Source: Pyropia yezoensis
Lineage: Eukaryota; Rhodophyta; Bangiophyceae; Bangiales; Bangiaceae
DNA: 64,000 nt
Direction: 5' to 3'
NCBI GenBank assembly: GCA_009829735.1
Contig: CM020620.1
Coordinates: 13,637,420 to 13,701,419, forward strand
In this document: positions 53,641 to 63,173 of the stretch, piece by piece
How the letters are laid out: each line of letters starts with the position of its first letter
How positions within the stretch are numbered: position 1 is the stretch's first letter
The notes under the pieces: model-generated
Database searches by the model: none
What the model was told of the DNA's origin: nothing
Seen by the model: the letters and a program-made list of their open reading frames with translations, nothing else
Made by a program: the position numbers and the translations under genes

Positions 53641-54861
53641 TGCGTCCGCAGCCGACCGCCCAGTTCTGAACGGGACTGCTCCGAGTCGAAAAAATCGTTG
53701 TCCGCAAGTCAAGCATTTATTTCGCCGCCGAGGCCGGCCAGCCACGGCGGTGCGGTCGCTTGTAATGGTGGTGGGGGTGGCGGCGGCGGCGACGGCGGCA
53801 GTGTCGGCGGCAGCGGTGGCGGGTGGCAGCCAAAAGGCGTGTGTGGGGGGGGGGCGCCGGCGCGCCTTGCCGCCCCCCCCCAGTGTCCCCGGACCACGAC
53901 CATGGTGGCTGGCCGCGTGGGGCTGCCGACAGCCGTAGACCGCCCGCAGGGCCTGCGGTGTTTGCGTAGGGGGGCTGCCACTGCCGCGTGGCGGCCCTCC
54001 CAGCGGCTGTGGCGCCTCACCTGGGCTCCTCAGCCAACGAGTCTGGCAGCTGCCGTCGCGGCAGCAGGGGCGGCTGGGCTGGGAACGGGCGGCATGCCCG
54101 TGGCACACGCGGGGTGGACCCGTGGCGCCGCCGGCCGCGGCACGGAGCTCCAACTGGGGAAGCCGTGGAGGTGCGAGGAGCGATCGGCCACGCAAAAGGG
54201 CGCCCCAGCAGCGCAAAAGGGCACCCCAGTAGAGGGGGCCCCCACCTCACGCCTCAGCCCGCTCACGCCACCTGATGGAATGGAGAAGGGGGACGACGGC
54301 GCGGCCGCAGGGCGCCGGCGGCCGAGGTGGTGAGGAAATGAAAGTGGGTTGGGGGGAGGCGGCAAGAGCCAGCCGGCCAGGACCCCCCCGCGGGGGGGTC
54401 CTGGACGGGAGAAGGGACACGCAGTGCGACAATGTATAAAGCCAACGGGTAGTGTAGTGGCGGCGGCGGTAGTGCCGTTGGAATGGAGTGAAAGGCCGCG
54501 GGGGAAAGGGCGGCAACGTGACGGTGGTATGGCAGCGCGGGTGTGGGCCGCGCTGCCGTACGCGGGCGCGCCGCTGCCCATGCCACGCTCGCGCGCAAAC
54601 GACGGGGCACATTACCTGTCACCAGCTGCCAACCCGACGGCGGCGGCGGCAGTACGCCTCTATGTATGCCTAAACGCCGACTCTGCTGCAACCAGTCCAC
54701 CCCATATACCTCCGCCCTTCCAAAAAAAGAGTACCACGGGCATTCACCCTTCGTCTCAGCCCGCCCCAACCCTCCCAGCCCTGCTCCTCAACGCACCCCC
54801 CCGGCCGCACGGCTCAGCAAATGGGCACCCCCATCCCACCTGACCGCTACACACACTCCAA
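53641..54861. other. Low-complexity GC-rich region, no supported gene
   Basis: Contains GGC/GGT triplet runs (53765-53830), a CCCCCCC run near 53875 and a hairpin (CCAGGACCCCCCCGCG / CGCGGGGGGGTCCTGG) at 54377-54404. All long frames on both strands are compositional. Confidence 0.4.
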
Positions 54862-55767
54862 TTACACTGCCTTTTCGGCGTCGGCGGCCGCTTCGAGGAG
54901 CTTGGACAGACGCGAGCTCGCGTCCGCCGACTGCTGGAACCAATCCGCCATGTCGTGGAGGCCCTCCTCCTCCGCCACCTCCTTCCACCGCCCAAACGCG
55001 GCGGGCCCGTCAGCGGCGGCCGCGTCGCGCTCACGGGCAGCCGCGTCAGTCAGCGCGTCGGCCACCTCCGTGTCGGGCTCCTCGTCGTCTTCGCCATCGT
55101 CGTCAACGTCGTCGACGTCGTCAGAGCCCTCCCCCCTGGCAGCACCGCCCTTGGTGGTGGTAGTGGCCCCGTCCGCGTCGCCCGCGGCGGCGGCAGCGGC
55201 AAGCTCCGCCGCCTCTGCCGCATCCTCGTACACACCCAGACCGTACGACTCGAGGACCTCGGCGTGGGCGGTTGCCTGTGACGCGGCCGACGCGGCGAGG
55301 GCCCGGAGCGCCGCCGCCGCTGCGGTGGCACCCTCCACGTCTGCGCGGCTGGCCGCAAACGCCGCCGCCGCCGACGTCACCGCCCGCGACGCAAACGCCG
55401 ACCGCAGGTGGCCGAGGGTGGCAGTGCCCAGCAGGTGGGGCTCCTCGTCCTCCTCGTCCCCAAAGTCGTCGTCCCCATCGTCGTCGTCGTCATTGTCATG
55501 GCCGCCAACGACGGGGTGGAAGGGGGGGGGGGCGCCGCCGCTGCGTGCAGCAGCGGCGGTCGCAGCCGCCGCCACGGGGGGGGAGGGACTCATGGCCGAC
55601 GCCGCGGCGCGGCTGGTGGCCAGCGCCCGCACGGCGGAGCCCGGGGCGGCGGCGGCGGCAGCGGCGGCGGCGCCCGCTGCGGTGGGGATGGGGTGGAATG
55701 GGAATGCGCGACCAGGAAGCGCGCGGAGCGCGCGCGGCAGGTGGCGGGCAGCAAGAGAGGCGGCCAT
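54862..55767 (-). CDS. Rubrerythrin-like protein lacking most di-iron ligands, organelle leader
   Basis: 301 residues from ATG 55767, chosen because an Arg/Ala-rich leader without acidic residues starts there (AASLAARHLPRALRALPGR). After an Asp/Glu stretch, residues 114-176 match the first rubrerythrin helix pair (GTATLGHLRSAFA ... ADVEG ... QATAHAEVLE) and residues 255-291 match the second (GRWKEVAEEEGLHDMADWF). A long acidic insert lies between. In true rubrerythrins AFAGES, QEREH and the final AEEFHE supply Glu/His ligands. Here they read AFASRA, QATAHA and ADASSR, so only the first His and perhaps one Glu remain. No rubredoxin domain. It probably cannot bind a normal di-iron site. Confidence 0.55.
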   Translation of the reverse strand: MAASLAARHLPRALRALPGRAFPFHPIPTAAGAAAAAAAAAPGSAVRALATSRAAASAMSPSPPVAAAATAAAARSGGAPPPFHPVVGGHDNDDDDDGDDDFGDEEDEEPHLLGTATLGHLRSAFASRAVTSAAAAFAASRADVEGATAAAAALRALAASAASQATAHAEVLESYGLGVYEDAAEAAELAAAAAAGDADGATTTTKGGAARGEGSDDVDDVDDDGEDDEEPDTEVADALTDAAARERDAAAADGPAAFGRWKEVAEEEGLHDMADWFQQSADASSRLSKLLEAAADAEKAV

Positions 55768-56167
55768 CGTCGGGTGGATGAAGGGAGGGGAAGCGGCGGA
55801 GTTGGGGGGGTCCAGAGGCGCCAGTGGGGTTGGATGCCAGGGACACGGGTGGGTCGCGTCGGAAGGGTGCGGGCGGGGCGGATCCATCCGCTCGTACGCC
55901 GCCGGCGCCCGCGCAAGGTCGCTGCCGGCGCACGCCTGCGGTCGCGGTGGCCACGTGGTGAACATAAGTATTTGAGAACGTATGTACCAGGATCAATTCC
56001 TTAGCATCAAGCTGCCAGCCCGCAGTGGGGACGCACGCGCCCTGCGCGCCGAAGTCGTGACCGTGCTGGCTTGGCTGCCCGAACCCCCCGTCGATCCTCC
56101 CCCCTCCCCGAGCCCCCCTCCCCACGCCTTCCCTGCCCTCCTCCCCAGCCACAACAACCATCACGCT
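55768..56167. promoter_or_regulatory. Shared 400-bp intergenic region of two divergent genes
   Basis: The rubrerythrin-like gene starts leftward at 55767 and the methyltransferase rightward at 56168. No clear TATA box was seen. A bidirectional promoter is likely from spacing alone. Confidence 0.4.
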
Positions 56168-57331
56168 ATGGCGTCCTTTGCGGTGTCGCATGCCCTTCCC
56201 CTTCCACGCCAATCGCTATGCACCCGTGTGCTTTGCTGTCCGTCTGCGGCGCCCCCTATTGGCGTGGCGTCGCGCGGCCGGGAGCGCTGCCGGCCAGCGC
56301 GGCGGGCGTCGCCGTGCGGGGCTCCGCCACGGATGGGGACGCACCCCCCCCCGCCCCCCTCCCCGGGACTGCCGCCCACCCCCGCCACCGTTTACATCCC
56401 TGCCCCCGCCCCGCCTCCCACTGTCGGGGCCATCGAGGGAGAGGCGGGGGATGACGGGACGGCCCCACCCACGCCGCCCACCCTCCACCTCGTGTCGGCG
56501 GGCGTGTCGCTGCCGACAGTGACCCTCGGCGCGGCGGCGGTCCTTGCCGATGCGGATGTGGTTCTCTATGACGACCTTTCCACCCACGCGCTGCCGCTGG
56601 TGCGGCCCGGCGCGACGCTCATCCCCGTTGGCAAGCGTGGCGGCGCGCCGTCCACCCCGCAGGCGACCATCTCAGCGCTGGCGGTGACGGCGGCCAAGGC
56701 CACCACCGTCCGCCCGCCACCGGCCTCGTCTGCCGGCCACGCGCCCACCACCAGCCGGGTGGGCGTCCGCCGGGCGGTGGTGGTGCGGCTCAAGGCGGGC
56801 GACGCGGGCGTGTATGGCCGTGCTGCCGAGGAGGTGGGCGCCGTCGTCGCCGCCGGTGTGGCCGTCACCGTCCTCCCAGGCGTCAGCTCTGTCACCGCCG
56901 CGGCGGCGGCGGCGGGGGTGCCCCTCACCGTCAAGGGCGTCAGTGATGGCTTCACCGTCGCGTCGGGCCACGACCCAGATGCCCTTGACTGGTCGGGTCT
57001 GGGTCGGGCCGACACGCTCGTGCTGCTCATGGCCACCCGCGAGCTGGTGCGCATTACCGACCGGCTGGTGCGGGAGGGGGGGCGGGCTGGTACGACACCG
57101 CTGGCAGTGCTGGGCGACGGGGGGTCGCGCGTGTGGCAGGGGACGCTCGCCGAGGTGGCCGGGGGGAAGGCGGCGCCCCCACCCGCTGCCGCCACGGGCA
57201 GTGACGGCAGCAGACCCCAAGCGAGCGGGAAGCGGGGGGGGTGGGCTGCTTGGAGCCCGGCGGTGGTGGTGGTGGGGGAGGTTGCGCGGCACGCCAACCA
57301 GGGCGGCCGGTGGGAGGGGGTGTCCCTCTGA
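56168..57331 (+). CDS. Uroporphyrinogen-III C-methyltransferase (SUMT)-like, plastid type
   Basis: 387 residues, single exon. SUMT uses SAM to methylate uroporphyrinogen III twice towards siroheme, the cofactor of plastid nitrite and sulfite reductases. A Ser/Arg/Pro-rich leader (1 to about 60) suggests plastid import. Family landmarks from about 107: ADVVLYDDL, PVGKRGG, VVRLKAGDAGVYGRAAEEV, VTVLPGVSSVTAAAAAAGVPLT, a TLVLLMATREL segment and PLAVLGDGG. Two glycine motifs are altered: the usual GAGPGDP region reads SAGVSLPTV and the usual KGGDPFVFGRGGEE reads KAGDAGVYGRAAEE. ATG 56168 is the first start that gives a leader. It could be a divergent paralogue rather than the housekeeping enzyme. 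Confidence 0.8.
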   Translation: MASFAVSHALPLPRQSLCTRVLCCPSAAPPIGVASRGRERCRPARRASPCGAPPRMGTHPPPPPSPGLPPTPATVYIPAPAPPPTVGAIEGEAGDDGTAPPTPPTLHLVSAGVSLPTVTLGAAAVLADADVVLYDDLSTHALPLVRPGATLIPVGKRGGAPSTPQATISALAVTAAKATTVRPPPASSAGHAPTTSRVGVRRAVVVRLKAGDAGVYGRAAEEVGAVVAAGVAVTVLPGVSSVTAAAAAAGVPLTVKGVSDGFTVASGHDPDALDWSGLGRADTLVLLMATRELVRITDRLVREGGRAGTTPLAVLGDGGSRVWQGTLAEVAGGKAAPPPAAATGSDGSRPQASGKRGGWAAWSPAVVVVGEVARHANQGGRWEGVSL

Positions 57332-57550
57332 CGGGGGTGACGCCGCCAGGTGGACGAAGGGGAAAGAGATGCTTCTCACGCCATGGACCCAACCTTATTC
57401 AACCTGCGGGCTGCTACCTGTACAGTGGGTGTCGCGGCGACGCTGAGCGCGGTGGCTGTCGGCTGTGACCCGCACCGCAGTCATGAGAGACGAACATGGA
57501 CAAGCGGAGACCAAGTGCAAGCTCCTTTTCCAAACCAGAGCGACCCCGCC

Positions 57551-59905
57551 TCAGCAGTCTAGCATGTCCCGTACGGCCGTGTCAATGGCGCCCGTCAACC
57601 CGTCCACAATGGGGAACACAACGTCCCTGCACTCTTCGGCAAACGCCGTCGGGTCCACCTCGCCAACATCCACGCCCTGCCGGCGGGCAGCGGCGCGCGC
57701 CAGCGCCTCCCGCTTGGCCGCGCACTTGCGCACCACCCCGTCAATGCGAGCGGACGCCACCCGCGCAGCCGCAACCGCACCAGACGAAGCGCTGAGGCCC
57801 TTCATATCGCTGACAGCGTCCCGCGTCTGTCTTGGCGCCTTGCGCCCCCCCGAAGCGGCGACAGCCAGTTGCGCGCTGAGTTCCACCAGCTCTGCTTCAT
57901 GGCGGCGGGCGTCGGCGTCCAGGGCAGCCACTTCAGCCACGGCGGCGCTCGGCCAGTCCCGGCTGAGGGTTGATGCGCCGCGGGAGACGTGGTCATCAAT
58001 CCCCAGCAACACCGCCGCCAGCTCCCCTGCAGCCTTGCGCGCGGTCACCAGTGTGTTGTTCGTCATGGAGGTCAAGGCCATCTCCCCGGCCGATGGGGGC
58101 GTCAGCGACAAGTGCGTACGGCGTGCCACCAGCAGCGCTGTGAGGGCCGTGACTAGGGCGGCCGCCACTGCTGCAGGTGCCGCCAGCAAGCCACCCAGGC
58201 CGTAAAAGTAATGGATGACTACTTTGTCAGTGGGCGACGCGCCAGGCACCACGGTGGAAGCCGAGCCCGACGCGACGTGCGTGGCGCGAAAGACTAGCGT
58301 TGGGCGCCCTCCGGGCGAGAGGGTCCCGGGCGTGTTGTCTTGGCTAATAGCCCAGCCCGCACCGCCACCGCCCCCACCAGTGGGGCCGGACACAGCTAAA
58401 ACACTGGCAAGCGCGGGCAGCGCCACGCGGAGCTCCATGTCGCGAACAGGTAGTTCAGTCGCCCACGACGATCCATAGGCCAGCAGCTCCAGGGAATGAC
58501 GAGACGGGTCTGTCGGAGAGGTGCGGACAATGGCAGACATCGGCAGCGTATAATCCACCCAAAAGTGGTCTTTCCACCCGCCCACCATCGGGTAGCGAAG
58601 AGTCAGCATCAGCGGTCGCCCACCCGTAGACGACGAGGTCGCCGCCCGCGGCAGCCGCAACCGCGACGAGGTGACGTTCCCAATGAGATCCCGGTATTGC
58701 ACATCCGACGCAGCAGAGGGAAGACGGAGCCACGTCGAGTGCAAGGCGGTGGGAGAGGTGGCGCCGGGGGAGCGTGCGTAGTCCAGGCGCGACCAGGGGC
58801 CTTCGTGGGTCGCGGCCGCGTTGGACAGCCAGTAGGCCTCCCGGACGTGCGTCGGGCCAGTGTGGGAGACGGTGATGGTCTTCACGAACCGGTCTGCCAC
58901 CACCATCGGCTGGTTCAGCAGGAACCGCAGCCGAAGCGGAGGAAACGACCCACCGCCATAAGCAGGAACGTCAACGTACGGACCAGCCGTAACTTTCGGG
59001 CCCGAAACGGACACAGGCGACGGCTCAGTGGGCATCGAGGTCAACCCCGACGGCGACACTGTCACCGTCGTTACGATCTTGCGGGTGGCGTAAGGGGACA
59101 TCCACCGCGCCGCACCGCTCCAGCGAACGTATTGAGACTCCCCTTGGCGGAGGGTTGCCGGTACGGGCGTCAGCGAGTCGCCAATATTGTAGCGCACGCG
59201 AACGGCCTCGGTGGCACCCGCACCCAGACCGTCAGGGAGAGACACCCGGTACAGGGACGCTCCCGCAGCTGAAGCAGCGGTCACAGCGTCAGAGGCGCGG
59301 GGCCCTTCCGCCGCCTCTACAGGGTTCACCGTCAGAGGCTTTGGGGAGGCCTCGTCCCCCCGTGTGACGACTACATCCCCAACAGCGTCGACAGCGGGAA
59401 AGGCCAGGAAAAAGGACGATTCGGCTGCTGTGCCAGCGTTCTGCATTGTGACCCGCACATCGTGCTTGGCCGCGATGGAGGTAGCATCCTGGTGGGTGCA
59501 CAATAAAGAGCCCAACAATGTGAGAAGCGTTCACCAGGAGGGCATGAGCATGGAATCTCAACAGATAGCAAGGAACGTATGGGACACACTGGGAGTTAGA
59601 GATGCGCCCTGTCGGATACCGAAGAGCATGAGGCCGGGACTGACAACGCCCGCCGAAGGCCAAACGCAAAGGCATTCCGTCCACTTCGGCCTGACGAGCA
59701 GGCACGATCAGGGTCTCTGCTGCTAGGACAGCAGCAATGAACGTACAATCGAGCGGGTCACCTTGACGTTGATAATCTCCGCATCGACAAGGGCACCGGT
59801 ACGACCCAGAGCCACCACCGTCACGACACACACCACCGGCACGGTAGCACGCCTCGCCCAGGACCACAGGCGACGCGTCCCGCGGGGCGGCCGCCGGTCG
59901 ACCAT
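57551..59905 (-). CDS. OST1: Ribophorin I (oligosaccharyltransferase subunit OST1), two exons
   Basis: ER membrane subunit of the oligosaccharyltransferase that N-glycosylates proteins. Exon 1 is 59905-59747: a basic N-terminus, a hydrophobic signal segment (ATVPVVCVVTVVALG) and INVKVTRSI. The intron is 59746-59489 (GTACGT donor, CACCAG acceptor, 258 nt). Exon 2 is 59488-57551 and continues DATSIAAKHDVRVTMQNAG, the expected start of the lumenal domain. Typical motifs follow: the WSRLDYARSP and YRDLIGNVTSSRLRL segments, RYPMVGGWKDHFWVDYTLP, one membrane helix at about 58215-58125 and a coiled C-terminal tail. About 698 residues, somewhat longer than usual. Its presence shows a eukaryotic nuclear genome. 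Confidence 0.92.
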
Positions 59906-60274
59906 GGGTCCAGCCCCGCTTCGACCGAAATGAGCAGCTCCTAGCGGGTGACTTTCCTGTAGAGGAGGCGGGAAAAGGTAGTAAGTTGGCACGTAGGGGG
60001 TTGCTCCTACACCAGGCCGTGCAGTGCCTCACCAGGCCGTAGAAGGGCCCCACGACCAAGTCACCACCTCCTACCCCAGCCCGCCGACAGCCCACCGACT
60101 TGGCGCCGCGTCGGATCAGCCCGGGCCGCGTCGCACGGTGCCGAGCATCGCAGGTCAACCGGTGGACACTGTCAGCGAAATCGAGCCACAATTCCTGAAA
60201 ATACATATTCTATTCGATATGTAAATTCGTCAGTCACAAGGTGCAGGATTCTAACCAGACCCCGCCACCCCGCC
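59906..60274. promoter_or_regulatory. Intergenic region between divergent OST1 and DUF1499 genes
   Basis: It contains a distinct AT-rich patch at 60190-60230 (AAATACATATTCTATTCGAT...), about 50-80 bp before the DUF1499 start, a plausible core promoter for the rightward gene. Confidence 0.35.
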
Positions 60275-61368
60275 ATGAAAGCGTCCAATCCGCCTCCCAG
60301 CTCGAGCGTTGCGAGATCAAGGACAGGCTCATCACCCCGCGCTATCCGCCGCCGGTCTCGGTGCGCATCGTCCATCATGGGCCACTCCTTCGTGCCTGCG
60401 TTTCTTCCAGTGGCACCCATTGTGCCACCGCGGACGCGCCATGTCTCTCACCTGCGGATGACCACGCAGCCGCCTGCCCCGCGGTTGCAGCCGCAGCCGC
60501 TGGCCGCTGCCGCGGCGTCGGCTATGACCGCCATGGCCATTGCGGGGCTGGCGTTGACGGGTGGCGCGCTTGTGGCTCCCCCGACAGCAGATGCCTCCGT
60601 GTTCAATGTTCGTGGCGAGCGGCCAGTGGGCATTGTTGGTAAGCCGTCGGGTGGTGACCGATACCTGTCCCAATGCCCGGCGACCAACAACTGCGTCAGC
60701 ACCGCGGCGGATGTGTACGACAAGCACTACTTGCCACCATGGACGTACAACCCCAAGGGCGAGGCGGAGACCGTGAGCGGTGCGGCAGCGCTCAAGGGCA
60801 AGCGGTCAACAGGGTTCACTGAGGGGAATCAAAAGCCCATGGCCGACGCTGTTGCGGACCTGGTCAAGGTGATTGAGGACTCCCCCGGCGCGACTATCGT
60901 CACCAACAGGCCGACACACAGCGACGTTGGCGACGGCTGGTACATCTATGCAGAGTTCCAAAGCAAAGTACGTTTGCCGTTTTATGCGCTTACTTGTCGC
61001 TGAGGCAGGTGCCAAGTCCCTCATGATTGCTGCGGCTGCTGCGGCTGGCTGTGTATCTCACGCCACACAAGCCTGGTTGGCTTCACGTCTTGATCACCTG
61101 CGCATGATGCCGGTGCTGACAGTTTCTGCGCTTGCGCTCTCTCGCTTTGTGATCTCTTGACCCCACCCCCCTGGCGTCCCTGTTTTGTGCTTTGCAGTTC
61201 TTTGGTTTCGTTGACGACGTTGAGTTTCTGTTTCTCCCTGACGACTCCACCGTTGAGTACCGCTCCGCTTCCCGCCTGGGCGAGAGCGACTTCAAGGCCA
61301 ACCGTACCCGCATTCGGGACCTGCGCATTGCGCTCAAGCCTGCTGGGTGGAAGTCGCTTGGCTTCTGA
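60275..61368 (+). CDS. DUF1499 protein with a plastid/thylakoid-lumen-type leader, two exons
   Basis: Exon 1 is 60275-60967, the intron 60968-61197 (GTACGT donor, TTTGCAG acceptor, 230 nt) and exon 2 61198-61368; 287 residues. The N-terminus is Ser/Arg-rich (transit-like), followed by a hydrophobic stretch ending in an Ala-x-Ala-like site (ALTGGALVAPPTADAS). Such a two-part leader is typical of lumen proteins. The mature part has the DUF1499 pattern: LSQCPATNNCVST, a YIYAEFQS segment, then across the splice FFGFVDDVEFLFLPDD, YRSASRLGESDFKANRTRI. Molecular function of the family is not established. The second Met (60377) is an alternative start. Confidence 0.82.
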
Positions 61369-61739
61369 GCCCAGTCCATTCCGAGCGCATTGGGCCGTGC
61401 CTGAACGTACGTTCCTGCGTCGATTTGCGGAGGTGGGAGGGAAATAGGCGAGTACCCCCGCTTGTTAACGCTGCTGTCCCGCTGGTAGCTGTCTATCAGT
61501 GCAAAGGCGTTCGATGCAGGGAGCCACGGACCAATATGACAATCGCTCTCTTCTTCTTGCCCACAACACAGCCACTTCCAAGCCGGATTAAGCTGTGGCT
61601 CTGAGACAACACGCACGTGGCTCGCCCACGAATGCCACGGCAAAGGGTACACCCAGGAGAGGCAGATAACAGGAATCACTGAGATGTAGTGCAGATTTGG
61701 CGGTCACGGCAACGCAACGAGGGAGCAGCCACACCCCCA

Positions 61740-63173
61740 TTACTGGCGTTCCAGCCTCAATGGGCCGCGCGGCAGCCAGCCAGCGCGCACAGCCCAGCGG
61801 GCGCCACCATGCAGCAACCCGCCTGTCACGTCGATACGGCCTCCCACCAGCCGATATGCCCAGCGCAAAGGCGCTAATGCGGCCGCAGCCAGCGAAGGGT
61901 GCAGCGCCGCCGTGTAGGATGACACTTGGAAGCCATCCACAATCAGGTGCCCCGACAGGGTGTGCGGGTTGACCAACCCGGCAGCTATCGCGGTCGAGAC
62001 CGACGCCACCACCGCCCGGGAGCCGTCGGCGGCGACCAGAGCCGTGCCTGGCTTGACAGACCGCGCGGTAATGAGCGACGGCGCTGTTGCAGACGCACCA
62101 TACAGGTGCAGATAGTGGTCCGGGGTCAGCAAGATTGATGCTCCCGCTGTCGACGTGACGTTGACAAATGTGTACGTGACATCTGGCACCGTCAGGCGGT
62201 GGGAGAAGACAAACACGTCCGAGTGCGAGACAGTCGACGACGCGACGCTCGAGCCATGAGCCACTCTGACTCGAGAGCCCACGATCAGGTCGCCAACGCT
62301 CGTGGACTCGCCCGACTCAAGGGTGACCCGAGCAGACGCTGGGAAGCAGCTGCCCTCACCGTCGTCCTTGGTCTCAGTAGGCGACGGCGTTGGAGTGGCT
62401 GTTGGGTCGCCAGAGTTTTGATTTTGCGACCCGCCGCCAGGCGTCACGCTCGCCGGGGTGGCAGAAGGAAGAGCGGGCGGGGACACTTCCGGAAGTCGCT
62501 CCGGAGCCGACCGGTAAAGACAGCCCAGCTTCTCGGCCGAATTCCCCAGCGCCATGTACTTGTACTCCTTCCCAAGCAGCAGGTCCTTGAACGTGATGTC
62601 CTCGTCCTCAGAAAAAAACACTACCGTCGTGCCAGTTGGGATGATGCGGGTGCCACACGTGCGGGGGGTGGTCTCGACGCCGCGCAGCACGCGCTTAATC
62701 TGGTTCTTCAGAGAGTCAATGTCCGAGACCGTGATATCATTGTTGAAGTCCCCTAGCAGTAACCGGACATCGGCCTCAGTCACCTCCGTCTCGGGGACGA
62801 GCTCCAGCGGCCCCACCGATGAGCAGCGCACCTTGTCCATCAGGATGGTACTGTGTGCAACAGTAACCTCCCCGTCGGCCGACGCCGGCAGCGTCACATG
62901 GCTGATGCTCGATGGACAGCTGTTCCCCGCGTCGGTGGTTGGCAGGATTCGTGAGAAGACGCCGCCCACATCGGCAGCGACAAACGAGCGCACCGAGAGG
63001 GTCACGCTCATCTGTGACGACCGCGACACTGTCGCCCCGAGACAAGGCCAGCACGTGACCAGCGCTACAGCTGACAACACAGCCGCGGCCTTGGCCACCC
63101 GCGCCATCCTCGGCGTGCCCACCACTACCCGGGTGGGCGTGGGCTGTCTCAGCCGCGGCATTGGCGGCGCCAT
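61740..63173 (-). CDS. Secreted Hint-domain (Hedgehog/intein-type autoprocessing) protein
   Basis: 477 residues from ATG 63173; an alternative ATG at 63107 directly precedes the signal peptide (ARVAKAAAVLSAVALVTCW). The N-terminal secreted part is unrecognised except for a dockerin/EF-hand-like loop at about 142-155 (GDFNNDITVSDIDSL). A Thr/Pro-rich linker leads to a Hint domain starting with SCFPASARVTLESGES (Cys276, the predicted cleavage nucleophile). It has LLTPDHYL (TxxH motif, Thr350/His353) and a LSGHLIVDGFQVSSY ending that parallels the Hedgehog aSCY end, with Ser instead of Cys. It should cut itself at Cys276 and may transfer the N-part to a nucleophile. The adduct is unknown. Confidence 0.82.
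   Translation of the reverse strand: MAPPMPRLRQPTPTRVVVGTPRMARVAKAAAVLSAVALVTCWPCLGATVSRSSQMSVTLSVRSFVAADVGGVFSRILPTTDAGNSCPSSISHVTLPASADGEVTVAHSTILMDKVRCSSVGPLELVPETEVTEADVRLLLGDFNNDITVSDIDSLKNQIKRVLRGVETTPRTCGTRIIPTGTTVVFFSEDEDITFKDLLLGKEYKYMALGNSAEKLGCLYRSAPERLPEVSPPALPSATPASVTPGGGSQNQNSGDPTATPTPSPTETKDDGEGSCFPASARVTLESGESTSVGDLIVGSRVRVAHGSSVASSTVSHSDVFVFSHRLTVPDVTYTFVNVTSTAGASILLTPDHYLHLYGASATAPSLITARSVKPGTALVAADGSRAVVASVSTAIAAGLVNPHTLSGHLIVDGFQVSSYTAALHPSLAAAALAPLRWAYRLVGGRIDVTGGLLHGGARWAVRAGWLPRGPLRLERQ

Noticed and set aside
53194..54333. 379-codon plus-strand ORF
   Set aside because: Composition-driven, with a Gly-run from triplet repeats, no motifs, and a competing minus-strand frame of equal length.
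61083..61679. 198-codon minus-strand ORF over the end of the DUF1499 gene
   Set aside because: It lies opposite exon 2, which has family motifs and good splice sites; the antisense frame shows no features.
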